Part shown: piece by piece, positions 38,947-48,649 of the stretch
Layout: each line of letters begins with the position of its first letter
How positions within the stretch are numbered: the first letter of the stretch is position 1
NCBI GenBank assembly: GCA_029265905.1
Contig: JAJUGR010000004.1
Span: forward strand, 62,001-126,000
Length of the DNA: 64,000 nt
Reading direction: 5' to 3'
From: Sporomusaceae bacterium
Lineage (GTDB): Bacteria > Bacillota > Negativicutes > Acidaminococcales > JAJUGR01
Translations under genes and position numbers: made by a program
The notes under the pieces: model-generated
Seen by the model: only the letters and a program-made list of their open reading frames with translations
What the model was told of the DNA's origin: nothing
Database searches by the model: none

Positions 38947-40341
38947 TTAGCGCACCACCATGCTGGGCCGCTTGGGATCATATTTCCAGTCCGGAATGAG
39001 GTAGCGCATCGCCATCGCGTCGTCGCGCGCCCCGGTTCCGATCTTGTTGTACAGCGCGTTGGCCTTTTCAACCTGCGCCATATCGACCTCAATGCCCAGG
39101 CCAGGTTTTTTCGGCACCTCCACCAAGCCGCCGACGATCTTAAGCGGCTCTTTCGTCAAGCGCTCCTGGTTCTCCTGCCAGATCCAGTGCGTATCGATCG
39201 CCGTGATCTCGCCGGGCGCCGCTGCCGCGCAGTGCGTGAACATGGCCAGCGAAATGTCGAAGTGGTTGTTGGAGTGCGAACCCCAGGTCAGGCCGAAATC
39301 ATGGCAGAGGTGGGCGACGCGGACGGAGCCCTGCATCGTCCAGAAGTGCGGGTCGGCCAAGATGATGTCGACGGCGTGAAGCGGCAGCGAGTGGCTCATT
39401 TGCCGCCAGTCGGTCGCGACCATGTTGGTTGCCGTCGGCACGCCGGTCGCCCGGCGGAATTCAGCCATGATCTCGCGGCCGGAGTAGCCGTTTTCCGGCC
39501 CGCATGGATCTTCGGCATACGCCATGACGTCATTTCTATTCCGGCACAGGCTGATCGCTTCGTTCAGCGACCAGGCGCCGTTCGGATCAAGCGTAATGCG
39601 CGCATCCGGGAAGCGTTTGGCCATCGCCTCCACCGCTTCCATTTCCGCCTCGCCGCTCATGACCCCGCCCTTAAGCTTGAAGTCCTTAAACCCATACCGT
39701 TCCTTGGCCGCTTCCGCCAGGGCGACGACGGAATCCGTCGTCAGCGCCTCTTCATGGCGCAGGCGCAGCCACCCGTCCTTGGCCTCGGGGTTCGACAGGT
39801 AGGGCAGGTCGGTTCTTTTGCGGTCGCCGATATAAAACAGGTAGCCGAGCATGCGCGCTGCATCGCGCTGCTGGCCGCTGCCGAGCAGCGCCGCCACCGG
39901 CACGTTCAAAAATTGTCCCATCAAGTCGAGCATCGCCGCTTCAATCGCCGTCAGCACATTGTCGGCGCGCAGGTTGATTTCATGCGGCTGCTTGAGGATC
40001 GCCGCCTCCGCCTCGCTCGTCACCTTGTGCACCGTCGCCTGCGGGCCGGTTGACTTGCCGAGAACCTGCTGGCGGATGCTGTTCAAGACATTGTTGTACA
40101 CGCCGACCGACTGGCCGACGACTAGCTCTTTTGTCTGCCGGAGCGTCTTTAAAATGCCTTCGCCGCCCGGCACCTCGCCGACGCCGGTGTGGCCGGCGCT
40201 GTCCTTCAGGATGACAATGTTGCGGATGAAATAAGGGGCGTGCGCGCCGCACAAGTTAAGCAGCATGCTGTCGTAGCCGGCCACCGGGATGACCTGCATC
40301 TCGGTGATTACCGGCGCCCCGGTGAATATTTGATTGCTCAT
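38947..40341 (-). CDS. gudD: Glucarate dehydratase (paralogue 1)
   Basis: The 464-residue enolase-superfamily enzyme removes water from D-glucarate to give 5-dehydro-4-deoxyglucarate. The catalytic K-x-K is K222/K224 in DFKLKGG, metal-binding D252 and N254 are in TLDPNGAW, E277 is in YAEDPCG, and the His-Asp dyad is H356 with D330. These match E. coli GudD with an offset of 17. Last gene of a five-gene operon with permease, second dehydratase, reductase and DapA-family lyase. Compared with paralogue 2, it has an insert near residues 95-120. Confidence 0.93.
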   Translation of the reverse strand: MSNQIFTGAPVITEMQVIPVAGYDSMLLNLCGAHAPYFIRNIVILKDSAGHTGVGEVPGGEGILKTLRQTKELVVGQSVGVYNNVLNSIRQQVLGKSTGPQATVHKVTSEAEAAILKQPHEINLRADNVLTAIEAAMLDLMGQFLNVPVAALLGSGQQRDAARMLGYLFYIGDRKRTDLPYLSNPEAKDGWLRLRHEEALTTDSVVALAEAAKERYGFKDFKLKGGVMSGEAEMEAVEAMAKRFPDARITLDPNGAWSLNEAISLCRNRNDVMAYAEDPCGPENGYSGREIMAEFRRATGVPTATNMVATDWRQMSHSLPLHAVDIILADPHFWTMQGSVRVAHLCHDFGLTWGSHSNNHFDISLAMFTHCAAAAPGEITAIDTHWIWQENQERLTKEPLKIVGGLVEVPKKPGLGIEVDMAQVEKANALYNKIGTGARDDAMAMRYLIPDWKYDPKRPSMVVR

Positions 40342-40371
40342 GAAAATGCGCCTCCCCTGACAGTTTGACTG

Positions 40372-41715
40372 TTACAATTCAACGCGCTTGATTTCGCCGA
40401 CGATGAACAGATAGCTGACGATCGCAACGAAGGCGTGCAGGCCGACAAAGACCAGGGCGCCGTTGAAGGAGCCGGTCGTGTTGACGATGTAGCCGATCGC
40501 GATCGGCGTCGTAATGCTGGACAGGTTGCCGCACGTATTCATCAAACCGCCGCTCAAACCGGCAATCTGTTTTGGCGCCGTGTCGGAGTTGACCGCCCAG
40601 CCGAGCGCGCCGAGGCCTTTGCCGAAGAAGGACAGAGCCATGAACGCGATGACGACGGTCGGATTGTCAACGTAGTTGCAGACGATCATGCTCATGGACA
40701 GCAGCATGCCGAGCACGATCGGCACCTTTCTCGCCACCGTGAGCGAGTGCCCGCGTTTCATCAGGTAGTCGGAGAGAACGCCGCCCAACACGCCGCCGGT
40801 AAAGCCGAAAATTGCCGGAACGGAGGCGGCAAAGCCGGCTTTTAAAATCGTCATGCCGCGGGCCTGCACCAGGTAAATCGGGAACCAGGTAATGAAGAAG
40901 AAGGTCAGGGCGTTGATGCAGTATTGCGCAACGTAGATGCCGACCATCATCCGGTTTTGCAGCAGTGATTTGATATGCTTCAGGTCGGGCCCTTCCGTCT
41001 TGCCGTTTTTGCCCACCTGATCCATGTTGACCAGGGCGCCGCCCTTGGCGATGTAGTCGATTTCAGCTTGGTTGATGTAAGGATGGTCTTTCGGATTATG
41101 GATGAATTTTTGCCAGACAAGGACGAACAGAATGCCGAGCACGCCCATGACGGTGAAGACATAATGCCAGCCGTACGTGTGGACGAGCCAGCCCATCAGC
41201 GGCGCGAAAAAGACCGTGGCCGCGTATTGGGCCGAATTGAAGATAGCGGAAGCCGTGCCACGCTCCGAGGCCGGGAACCAGGCCGCGACGATCCGGCTGT
41301 TGGCCGGAAAGGACGGCGACTCCGCCGCGCCGACCAAAAAGCGCAGCGCGAACAGCGTGGCGATAGCCGTAAAGCCCGTCAAAAAGCCGACAAAACCTTG
41401 AAAGAGGGTAAAGAGCGACCAAAAGAAGATGCTGGCGGCATAAACCTTTTTCGAACCGAAGCGGTCCAAGAGCCAGCCGCCGGGCAGCTGGCAGGCCACA
41501 TAAGCCCAGCCGAATGCGGACAGGACATAGCCCATGTCGACGGAATTCATCCCCAGCTCTTTGGAGATCGCCGGACCGGCCAAAGAGATCGTGGCTCGGT
41601 CCGCGTAATTGATGACCGTAATCAAAAACAAGATGACAACGACCAGCCAACGGACGCTAGTTGGTTTTTGGGCCTCAGCAGCAACCGCGGCTGCCGCATT
41701 ATTGTTCGTGTCCAT
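40372..41715 (-). CDS. gudP: MFS hexuronate/glucarate permease (anion:cation symporter family)
   Basis: The 447-residue protein has twelve membrane helices. It has the MFS loop motif GGWLLDRFGSKKVY and the family-typical opening VVILFLITVINYADRATISLAGPAI found in GudP/GarP/ExuT carriers. Start at ATG 41715 with GGGGTG six bases upstream. It sits between two glucarate dehydratase genes, so D-glucarate or galactarate is the expected substrate, taken up with protons. Confidence 0.9.
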   Translation of the reverse strand: MDTNNNAAAAVAAEAQKPTSVRWLVVVILFLITVINYADRATISLAGPAISKELGMNSVDMGYVLSAFGWAYVACQLPGGWLLDRFGSKKVYAASIFFWSLFTLFQGFVGFLTGFTAIATLFALRFLVGAAESPSFPANSRIVAAWFPASERGTASAIFNSAQYAATVFFAPLMGWLVHTYGWHYVFTVMGVLGILFVLVWQKFIHNPKDHPYINQAEIDYIAKGGALVNMDQVGKNGKTEGPDLKHIKSLLQNRMMVGIYVAQYCINALTFFFITWFPIYLVQARGMTILKAGFAASVPAIFGFTGGVLGGVLSDYLMKRGHSLTVARKVPIVLGMLLSMSMIVCNYVDNPTVVIAFMALSFFGKGLGALGWAVNSDTAPKQIAGLSGGLMNTCGNLSSITTPIAIGYIVNTTGSFNGALVFVGLHAFVAIVSYLFIVGEIKRVEL

Positions 41716-41744
41716 TTCATTCACCCCGTACAATTATTATTTAG

Positions 41745-43091
41745 TTAACGCACCAAGCAGGGACGCTTGTTGTCGAATTTCCAGTTGGGAATGAGGAACT
41801 GCATGGCCGCCGCGTCATCGCGTGCGCCGAGGCCCATCTTCTTGTAAACTTCATGGGCTTTTTCCACCTGGTCCATGTCAATTTCCACGCCCAGGCCCGG
41901 CTTATCCGGAACAGCCACCATGCCGCCTTCAATTTTAAGCGGTTCTTTCGTCAGGCGTTCATGGCCTTCCTGCCAGATCCAGTGCGTGTCGAGTGCGGTG
42001 ATCTTGCCGGGTGCGGCCGCACCGACGTGCGTGAACATCGCCAGGGAAATATCAAAATGGTTATTGGAGTGCGAACCCCAGGTCAAGCCCCATTCGTGGC
42101 ACATCTGTGCTACGCGCACCGAACCCTGCATCGTCCAAAAATGCGGGTCGGCGAGAGGAATGTCGACCGAATGCAATTGGATCGTGTGGCCCATTTGGCG
42201 CCAATCAGTCGCGATCATATTGGTGGCCGTCGGCAGGCCGGTCGCACGGCGGAATTCTGCCATGATTTCCCGTCCGGAGTAGCCGTTTTCCGCCCCGCAG
42301 GGGTCTTCGGCGTAGGCCAGGACATCCTGCTTGTTTTTGCACAGGCGGATCGCCTCGTCAAGCGACCAGGCGCCGTTCGGATCAAGCGTGATGCGGGCGT
42401 TCGGGAAGCGCTTCGCCAGGGCGGTCACCGCTTCGATTTCCTCGTCGCCGGCCAAAACACCGCCTTTTAATTTAAAGTCATTGAAGCCATAGCGCTCGTA
42501 GGCCGCTTCAGCCAACGCAACCACCGCCGCCGGCGTCATCGCCTCCTCGTGGCGGATCCGCAGCCAGTTGTCCTTTTCCTGCGGCGCGCTGTAGTAAGGC
42601 AGGGTCGTCTTCTTGCGGTCGCCGACGTAAAACAGATAACCCAGCATCTCAACCTTGTCGCGCTGCTGTCCTTCACCCAAAAGCGCGGCTACCGGCACGC
42701 CGAGGTACTGGCCCAACAGGTCGAGCAGGGCTGCTTCCAGCGCCGTTACAACGTGGATCGTGGTGCGCAGGTCAAACGTTTGCAGACCGCGGCCGCCGGC
42801 GTCCCGATCGGCAAACAGGTGCCGGACGCGGCTCAGGATATTGTTGTATGTTCCGATCGATTGGCCGACGACCAAGGGGCGGGCGTCTTCGAGCGTCTGG
42901 CGGATCTTTTCGCCGCCCGGCACTTCGCTGACGCCGGTATGGCCGGCATTGTCCTTCATGATCACGATATTGCGCGTAAAGTAGGCGCCGTGCGCGCCGC
43001 TGAGGTTGAGCAGCATGCTGTCATGGCCGGCGACCGGGATAACTTGCAGTTCAGTAACAACAGGCGCACCGCTTTTAATTTCATTATTCAT
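41745..43091 (-). CDS. gudX: Glucarate dehydratase (paralogue 2)
   Basis: The 448-residue enzyme is closely related to the one at 38947. All catalytic residues are kept: K207/K209 in DFKLKGG, D237 and N239 in TLDPNGAW, and H341 in [11 protein letters not shown] with its aspartate partner in PLADPHFW. Tandem dehydratases also occur in E. coli (gudX-gudD), but there the permease precedes both; here it lies between them. The main differences are between residues 90 and 115. It may act on a second diacid or stereoisomer, since nothing suggests loss of activity. Confidence 0.88.
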   Translation of the reverse strand: MNNEIKSGAPVVTELQVIPVAGHDSMLLNLSGAHGAYFTRNIVIMKDNAGHTGVSEVPGGEKIRQTLEDARPLVVGQSIGTYNNILSRVRHLFADRDAGGRGLQTFDLRTTIHVVTALEAALLDLLGQYLGVPVAALLGEGQQRDKVEMLGYLFYVGDRKKTTLPYYSAPQEKDNWLRIRHEEAMTPAAVVALAEAAYERYGFNDFKLKGGVLAGDEEIEAVTALAKRFPNARITLDPNGAWSLDEAIRLCKNKQDVLAYAEDPCGAENGYSGREIMAEFRRATGLPTATNMIATDWRQMGHTIQLHSVDIPLADPHFWTMQGSVRVAQMCHEWGLTWGSHSNNHFDISLAMFTHVGAAAPGKITALDTHWIWQEGHERLTKEPLKIEGGMVAVPDKPGLGVEIDMDQVEKAHEVYKKMGLGARDDAAAMQFLIPNWKFDNKRPCLVR

Positions 43092-43173
43092 AATGACACC
43101 TCAATTCAGTAAATTTCGTTCAATTTTGCAGGCCCGCCAGCAAAACGGGCCTGTTTTTCATTTCCGTTCTTCT

Positions 43174-44058
43174 TTAGCGCGTCACTTCGACCTTAGCCAT
43201 TTTTTCGTAGAACTTCACGAGGCCGCAGTGATCGTTTTCGCCCAGGCCGTCCACCTTCAGGGCCTGCATCATTTCCATGACGGCCGCCGTCAGCGGCAGG
43301 GGCACGCCGACTTCATGCGACGTTTCCAGGGCATTGTTCAGATCTTTGATGTGCAGGTTGATTCTAAAGCCCGGGTCAAACTTGCGGTCCATCACCAGCG
43401 GCGCTTTCGCGTCCAGCACGGTGCTGCCGGCCAAGCCGCCGCGGATCGCCTGGTAGACGAGTTCCGGCTCGACGCCGGCCTTAGTCGCCAGCACCATCGC
43501 TTCCGACATGGCCGCGATATTGAGCGCAACGATCACCTGGTTGGCCAGCTTCGTTACGTTGCCGGCGCCAACGTCGCCGGTGCGGACGACGGAGCCCGCC
43601 ATAGCCTTCATCACGTCGTAGTATTTGTCAAACACGTCCTGCTTGCCGCCGACCATGACGGACAGCGTGCCGTCGATCGCCTTCGGTTCGCCGCCGCTCA
43701 CCGGGGCGTCCAGCATTTCCACGCCTTTGGCCGCTAGCTTTTCCGCCAATTCGCGGCTCACCAGCGGCGCGATCGAGCTCATGTCGATCACGACGGTGCC
43801 GGCTTTCGCACCTTCGATGACGCCGTTTTCGCCCAGCACAACCTCTTTCACCTGCGGCGAATTAGGCAGCATGGTGATAATCACTTCCGCCTGCTCGGCG
43901 ACGGCGCGCGGCGTGGTGGCGACGGTGGCGCCCAGCGCGGACAATTCTTCGACAACAGCGGCGTTGCGGTCCAGCACGACCAGTTCGTAGCCCGCTTTCA
44001 GCAGATTTTTGCTCATGGGCTTGCCCATGATTCCCAAACCGATAAACCCGATCTTCAT
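43174..44058 (-). CDS. garR: 2-hydroxy-3-oxopropionate (tartronate semialdehyde) reductase
   Basis: The 294-residue beta-hydroxyacid dehydrogenase has the nucleotide motif GFIGLGIMGKPM at the N-terminus, the substrate motif DAPVSGGEPKA and the catalytic lysine K170 in GAGNVTKLANQ. It reduces tartronate semialdehyde to D-glycerate. I chose ATG 44058, giving the usual length; an upstream TTG is only three bases from AAGGAG. Position inside the glucarate operon and the divergent glycerate kinase support GarR over other family members. Confidence 0.9.
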   Translation of the reverse strand: MKIGFIGLGIMGKPMSKNLLKAGYELVVLDRNAAVVEELSALGATVATTPRAVAEQAEVIITMLPNSPQVKEVVLGENGVIEGAKAGTVVIDMSSIAPLVSRELAEKLAAKGVEMLDAPVSGGEPKAIDGTLSVMVGGKQDVFDKYYDVMKAMAGSVVRTGDVGAGNVTKLANQVIVALNIAAMSEAMVLATKAGVEPELVYQAIRGGLAGSTVLDAKAPLVMDRKFDPGFRINLHIKDLNNALETSHEVGVPLPLTAAVMEMMQALKVDGLGENDHCGLVKFYEKMAKVEVTR

Positions 44059-44107
44059 TTCAATCAACCGCTCCTTTATCTGTCTGTATATAATCTCACG
44101 ATAACGC

Positions 44108-45019
44108 TTATTGCAGCAAGCCCATGCCGACCAACACCTGGCGCAGACGTTCGCGTTCGTCAGACGTCATCGGGCCAACCGGGTCCATGCAATTGCCGGC
44201 TTCGATGCCCAGCATCGTCAACGACTCTTTAATAACCGAGGGGAAGGTGCCGATGGTGAAGGCGATGCGCAAGGGCGCCAGCGTGAACTGGTCTTCCAAT
44301 GCGCCTTTTAAGTCGCCCGCCATGTATTTGTTGTAGATGCTGGCGCACAGGGTCGGCGCGACATTGGCGCAGGAGGCGATCGAACCAGCCGCACCGTAGC
44401 ACAGCGCGCCAAAGATCAGCGTATCGCGCCCCATCAGCACGTTGAAGTCTTCCCGCCCGCGGGTCAGGCGAATGTATTCGGCCGTCAGGGTCAGGTCGCC
44501 GCTGGAGTCCTTGACGCTGACGATGTTCGGTATTTCCGCCAGTTTGGCCACCGTCGACGCCGCGAGGTTGACGCCCGTCTTGGGCGGGTTGTTATAGAGC
44601 ACGATGGGCAGCGACGTATTGTCGGCGATCGTCTTATAATGGTCGAAAAGCTGGCCTTGGGTTGGCGTAACGAACATCGGGGTCAAAACGGACACTGCGT
44701 CAACCTTGCACTCTTCGGCAAGCTGCGTCAGCATGACGCTCTCGCGCGTCGTGATGCCGTTCGTTCCGGCGTAAACCGGCACCCGGCCCTTCGCTTCGTC
44801 CATGGCCACGAGGAAAAGCTCGCGTTTTTCCTCCGGCGTCATTCCGTAGAACTCGCCGGTCGTGCCGGCCACAAACAGGCCGTGCACGCCGCCATCGATC
44901 AAGTGGTTGATCAATTTGCGTATCGCTTGCTCATTGAATTTTCCCTCTGCCGTAAGCGGCGTGATGACCGGCGGTATAATGCCGCGGGGTAAAAATTGGG
45001 CTTTCTTTTCCTTGTTCAC
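44108..45019 (-). CDS. DapA-family lyase, probably 5-dehydro-4-deoxyglucarate aldolase
   Basis: The 303-residue TIM-barrel protein has the DapA/N-acetylneuraminate lyase motifs GTTGEF (52-57), catalytic Y142 in VLYNNPP and Schiff-base K170 in VSVKDSSGD. I chose GTG 45019 with AAGGGGAG five bases upstream. In this operon the missing step is conversion of 5-dehydro-4-deoxyglucarate, done in E. coli by the unrelated GarL. DapA-family enzymes can act either as KdgD dehydratase/decarboxylase or as aldolases. The presence of GarR and glycerate kinase argues for aldol cleavage to pyruvate plus tartronate semialdehyde. First gene of the operon. Confidence 0.8.
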   Translation of the reverse strand: MNKEKKAQFLPRGIIPPVITPLTAEGKFNEQAIRKLINHLIDGGVHGLFVAGTTGEFYGMTPEEKRELFLVAMDEAKGRVPVYAGTNGITTRESVMLTQLAEECKVDAVSVLTPMFVTPTQGQLFDHYKTIADNTSLPIVLYNNPPKTGVNLAASTVAKLAEIPNIVSVKDSSGDLTLTAEYIRLTRGREDFNVLMGRDTLIFGALCYGAAGSIASCANVAPTLCASIYNKYMAGDLKGALEDQFTLAPLRIAFTIGTFPSVIKESLTMLGIEAGNCMDPVGPMTSDERERLRQVLVGMGLLQ

Positions 45020-45074
45020 AAAAACTCCCCTTCCTTTTTTGCCAGATTCGATATTAAATTTCATTATGCAGTGT

Positions 45075-45095
45075 TTAATTTCATATGTTGAAATT
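45075..45095. promoter_or_regulatory. Candidate IclR-type operator at the glucarate operon promoter
   Basis: TAATTTCA and TGAAATTA are exact inverted 8-mers separated by five bases, 56 bases upstream of the GTG at 45019. On the minus strand the site overlaps a -35-like region before TGCATAAT. The TTTCA/TGAAA arrangement is like sites of IclR/KdgR regulators, and an IclR gene is encoded just upstream. Confidence 0.55.
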
Positions 45096-45193
45096 ATCTT
45101 TTATAATTCTAGCACCTTTTTTTAAATCTTGCTAGCTTTTTTGCACAAATCAAAATTTTTTATTTTTCGCAAGCCGTTCGCCCGAGCAAAAGC

Positions 45194-45224
45194 AAAAAAA
45201 GAACGGCCTGCAAGCAGACCGTTC
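45194..45224 (-). terminator. Intrinsic terminator after the IclR-type regulator
   Basis: Stem of about 11 bp (45201-45211 with 45214-45224, one G-U pair) is followed by seven Ts on the minus strand. Confidence 0.8.
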
Positions 45225-45246
45225 TCTCCAAAAGACGTTATTTTGT

Positions 45247-46020
45247 TTACCAGCTCATCCTGGCGCCGAGCCGCGCAGAAATCCGATGCGCATAATCGAT
45301 CAACAGGGGCACATATTCTAAAATCTTCTCCTCCGGGTAGGTGCTCGTCGGCCCGGAGATGCTGATGCCGGCGACAACATTGCCGGCTGCGTCATATATG
45401 GGCGCCGCGATACAGTTGATGCCGTTGCTCCACTCTTCGCGGTCCATCGCATAGCCCTGCAGCCGCACCTGCTCCAATTCCTTCATGAATGCCTTCTCGT
45501 CCGTAATCGTTGTCAGCGTATAGCGCTTCACCCCGCGTTTGAACGCCTCCCGGGCGATTTCGGGCGTGTTGCAGGTCAGCACCTTGCCCAGCGCCGTGCA
45601 ATGGATCGGGCGGCGCATGCCGATATGAAAGTAGCCATAGGCGCAATAAGGCGTTTCCGCCCGCGCAACATAGACAACTTCATTGTCATCCAAAACAGCC
45701 AGGTTGGCGTTGACCTTGAGGTTGTTGGACAGCTCTTCCAAAAATGGCAAGCTGGTCCTTCTAATCTCCATTGAATTCAAGACGATCCCCTCATACTTCA
45801 AAAAGCCGCGGCCAAGCGAATAATACCCATCCTGCTGCTCGATCAGGTTGAACTCCTTCAGCGTGTTGAGCATGCGATAAGCCGTGGCCTGGTTGATGCC
45901 GGTCGCCGCGGCGATCTCTTTCAGCCTTAGCCGGGGCTTCTCATAGGAAAAGCAATTGAGTATCGTTATGGCCTTGACCAGACTATTATTCAATGCCTCT
46001 TTTTGCGCTTCCGCAGCCAT
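45247..46020 (-). CDS. IclR-family transcriptional regulator
   Basis: The 257-residue protein has an N-terminal winged helix (LRLKEIAAATGINQATAYRMLNTL at about 31-54, in part) and the IclR effector domain. That domain contains RRPIHCTALGKVLTC and the C-terminal GISISGPTSTYPEEK. It is encoded just upstream of, and in the same direction as, the glucarate operon, with its own terminator. It probably controls that operon through the inverted repeat at 45075-45095, releasing or activating in response to a pathway intermediate. Confidence 0.88.
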   Translation of the reverse strand: MAAEAQKEALNNSLVKAITILNCFSYEKPRLRLKEIAAATGINQATAYRMLNTLKEFNLIEQQDGYYSLGRGFLKYEGIVLNSMEIRRTSLPFLEELSNNLKVNANLAVLDDNEVVYVARAETPYCAYGYFHIGMRRPIHCTALGKVLTCNTPEIAREAFKRGVKRYTLTTITDEKAFMKELEQVRLQGYAMDREEWSNGINCIAAPIYDAAGNVVAGISISGPTSTYPEEKILEYVPLLIDYAHRISARLGARMSW

Positions 46021-46111
46021 AAAGACGCCCTCCGCATTTCACATTCTAAAATATAAGTTCATTATTAGATAATTATACCGAATTTTTCCTAGTTCCACAA
46101 GCGCACAGGCA

Positions 46112-47296
46112 TCAATTTTCTTGCCCGCCGAAGATAATTTTGCACAAGACGGCGTGATTAAAAAAACGCTCCGGCTGAAGACCGGTCGTTTGCTTCAGCT
46201 TTGCCAGACGGAAAACAAGCGTGTTGCGATGAATATAAAGCGCCTTTGCGGCGCTGGACACGTTGAGGTTGTTGTTCAGCAGCGCGTTCACCGTGTTGCC
46301 CATGTCGTATTTGACGCACAAGCTTTCACAAACGGCATTTCGTTGCTGTTTCAGCGCCAGGCAGCCGGCCAGCGCTCCCGGCACGCGCAACAAATAGGCG
46401 GCCAGCAAGTCGAAATCGTAAATGCAGGCGGCCACGCCGCGCTTCCCGTGCTTGCGGACATAAAGCGCCTCTTGATATGAGTGGTGCAATTCATCCGGCG
46501 AAACGGCAAGGCCACCAATGCCGATGGCCAGGCCGGTGTGCCGCCCCTCCGGGTCAAGGACCGTCTGCAGCGCCGCCCCCCAGGCGCAAAAGGCGTCTGG
46601 CGCCGCGTCAGCCGCAAAGCCTTTGAGCACAACGAGCGCCGCCTCGCTGAATACATATAAATCTTGTTCTGCGTCAAGCAAGCCAGACGCCCCCAGCACC
46701 TCCGCCAGCTGCGCTTCCACTCGGGACGCCACCAGGCCATGCGGCCCGTATTGCTTGCGGGCCTCCGCCAAAACGGGCTCAATGTCGACAACGGCAACAC
46801 AGCGCGGCGTCCGCAGCTCAAACCGCAGCAAGGCGGCCAACTGCTCGATTTTTTCGTGTTGCCGCCGCGCCCCAGGCGACAGAAGCAATCGAACCAACTG
46901 CTCTCGCAGTTGCAGGTTGTCACGGAATTTTTCCACCAGTCCTTCGCGCTCCAAGAGCAGCTCCGTCACCATCTTGACAATCCGAGCCGTATCGCGCACG
47001 GCGTCAGGATGGCCGGAGAGGCCCACCACGCCAACTACCTGCCCCTCCAGCACAATCGGCCAGTTCAAGCCGGGCTGCGCCCCAGGATAGCCAGCCACAT
47101 CCTCCGGCGCAATCTCAACCTCCCGGCCGCTGGCAATGACGGCGATCGCGCCCTGATGCCGGGTTTGCAATCGCTCCGGCTGCCCAGAGGCGATGATCAC
47201 GCCTTCGCTATTCATGATATTCACGTTCTGCCGTACGATCGGCATGATATTATCGACGATCTTCTGCGCCAGCGCCGCCGTGATAAGCACAAGCAT
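46112..47296 (-). CDS. cdaR: Sugar-diacid regulator, CdaR/PucR family
   Basis: The 394-residue protein has the N-terminal diacid-recognition domain (AQKIVDNIMPIVRQNVNIMNSEG, in part, then IIASGQPERLQTRHQGA). A middle GGDEF-like region and a C-terminal PucR-type helix-turn-helix (NVSSAAKALYIHRNTLVFRL) follow. E. coli CdaR activates glucarate, galactarate and glycerate genes. Start is uncertain: ATG 47296 follows GGGGGC closely, and a GTG two codons later is possible. It is divergent from glycerate kinase. Two regulators (this and the IclR type) thus serve one pathway. Confidence 0.87.
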   Translation of the reverse strand: MLVLITAALAQKIVDNIMPIVRQNVNIMNSEGVIIASGQPERLQTRHQGAIAVIASGREVEIAPEDVAGYPGAQPGLNWPIVLEGQVVGVVGLSGHPDAVRDTARIVKMVTELLLEREGLVEKFRDNLQLREQLVRLLLSPGARRQHEKIEQLAALLRFELRTPRCVAVVDIEPVLAEARKQYGPHGLVASRVEAQLAEVLGASGLLDAEQDLYVFSEAALVVLKGFAADAAPDAFCAWGAALQTVLDPEGRHTGLAIGIGGLAVSPDELHHSYQEALYVRKHGKRGVAACIYDFDLLAAYLLRVPGALAGCLALKQQRNAVCESLCVKYDMGNTVNALLNNNLNVSSAAKALYIHRNTLVFRLAKLKQTTGLQPERFFNHAVLCKIIFGGQEN

Positions 47297-47479
47297 GCCC
47301 CCAGTCGTTTTATTGATATTATACAACAGCGCACTGCTTTAGCAATGAAAAATCCATTTTCATTGTGCAAATTAGCCAAGCAAATACCATTATTGCCGCG
47401 CATTATTAGCGACTGCCGCCAATTGAACGGACGGGCAAAACTTATTTACAATAAAAGAAAACGAATAGGATGTGACTCG

Positions 47480-48649
47480 ATGCATATTATCGCAGCGCCT
47501 GATTCATACAAGGGCAGCCTCTCGGCCGTAGGCGTGGCCGACGCCATGGCACGAGGCATTTACGCCGTTTTCCCCAACGCCCGCGTGCACAAACTCCCCA
47601 TCGCCGACGGGGGCGAGGGGACGGTAGAAGCCCTCGTCGCAGCCACCGGCGGAACGATTCTTCACCAGCCGGTGACGGGTCCGTTAGGAGAAACCGTGAC
47701 GGCCGCCTGGGGCCTGTTAGGCGATAAACGGACCGCCGTTATTGAAATGGCCGCCGCCTCCGGCCTGCCGCTGGTCGACAAAGACCGGCGCAACCCCCTG
47801 GTCGCCACCACATACGGCACCGGCGAGCTGATCAAGGCGGCTTTGGACCGCGGCGTCCGCAGCTTCATCATTGGCATCGGCGGCAGCGCTACCAACGACG
47901 CTGGCGCCGGCCTGGCGCAGGCGCTAGGCGTGAAATTCCTTGACGGCAGCGGCCGCGAATTGCCGTTCGGCGGCGCGGCGCTGGCAAGCCTGGCGCACAT
48001 CGATCTGTCCGGCCTTGATCCCCGCCTGGCGGAAGCGACCATCCTGGTCGCCTGCGACGTCGCCAACCCGCTTTGCGGACCGCAGGGCGCCTCCGCCGTC
48101 TACGGGCCGCAAAAAGGCGCAACGCCGCAAATGGTCGCCCGGCTTGACGCGGCGCTCGAACACTTTGCCGAGGTCGCCACGGCCGCGACCGGCCGCAGCG
48201 TAGCCGAGCGCCCCGGCGCCGGCGCCGCCGGCGGTCTGGGGGCCGGCCTCTTGTTTTTTACCAATGCCCAGTTGAAGCCGGGCGTCGAAATCGTCTTGGA
48301 AGCGGCCGGCTTTGCCGACCTCGTCAGGCAAGCCGCCTTCGTCATCACCGGCGAAGGCGCTACGGATTTCCAGACCGCCTTCGGCAAAGCGCCGGTGGGC
48401 GTGGCCAAACTCGCCAAACAGCATAACGTGCCAACGATCTGCCTGTCGGGGGGCCTGGGAAACGGCAGCGACGACGTGCTGCAGCAAGGTGTTGACGCCC
48501 TGATGAGCATCGCCCCCCGCCCCATGGCGCTAAACGAGTGCATAAGTGGAGCAAGCGAATTGATTGAACAGGCAACCGCCCGGCTGTGCCGCCTGATCAG
48601 AGTCGGCATGAACATCAAGAGCGTAGAAAAGGAGTGCATTGCGCCATGA
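47480..48649 (+). CDS. garK: Glycerate 2-kinase
   Basis: The 389-residue enzyme begins MHIIAAPDSYKGSLSA, and contains PIADGGEGTVEAL, GIGGSATNDAGAGLAQALG and TGEGATDFQTAFGKAP, the marks of the GarK/GlxK family that phosphorylates D-glycerate to 2-phosphoglycerate. The ATG at 47480 follows AGGATGTGA; the frame is open far upstream, but that part is antisense to cdaR and not coding. Its stop overlaps the pyruvate kinase start (ATGA), so glycerate carbon is passed towards pyruvate by coupled genes. Confidence 0.92.
   Translation: MHIIAAPDSYKGSLSAVGVADAMARGIYAVFPNARVHKLPIADGGEGTVEALVAATGGTILHQPVTGPLGETVTAAWGLLGDKRTAVIEMAAASGLPLVDKDRRNPLVATTYGTGELIKAALDRGVRSFIIGIGGSATNDAGAGLAQALGVKFLDGSGRELPFGGAALASLAHIDLSGLDPRLAEATILVACDVANPLCGPQGASAVYGPQKGATPQMVARLDAALEHFAEVATAATGRSVAERPGAGAAGGLGAGLLFFTNAQLKPGVEIVLEAAGFADLVRQAAFVITGEGATDFQTAFGKAPVGVAKLAKQHNVPTICLSGGLGNGSDDVLQQGVDALMSIAPRPMALNECISGASELIEQATARLCRLIRVGMNIKSVEKECIAP

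Noticed and set aside
46664..47479. Upstream 272-codon extension of glycerate kinase
   Set aside because: Antisense to cdaR and without similarity to a known domain; a good start with a ribosome site occurs at 47480.
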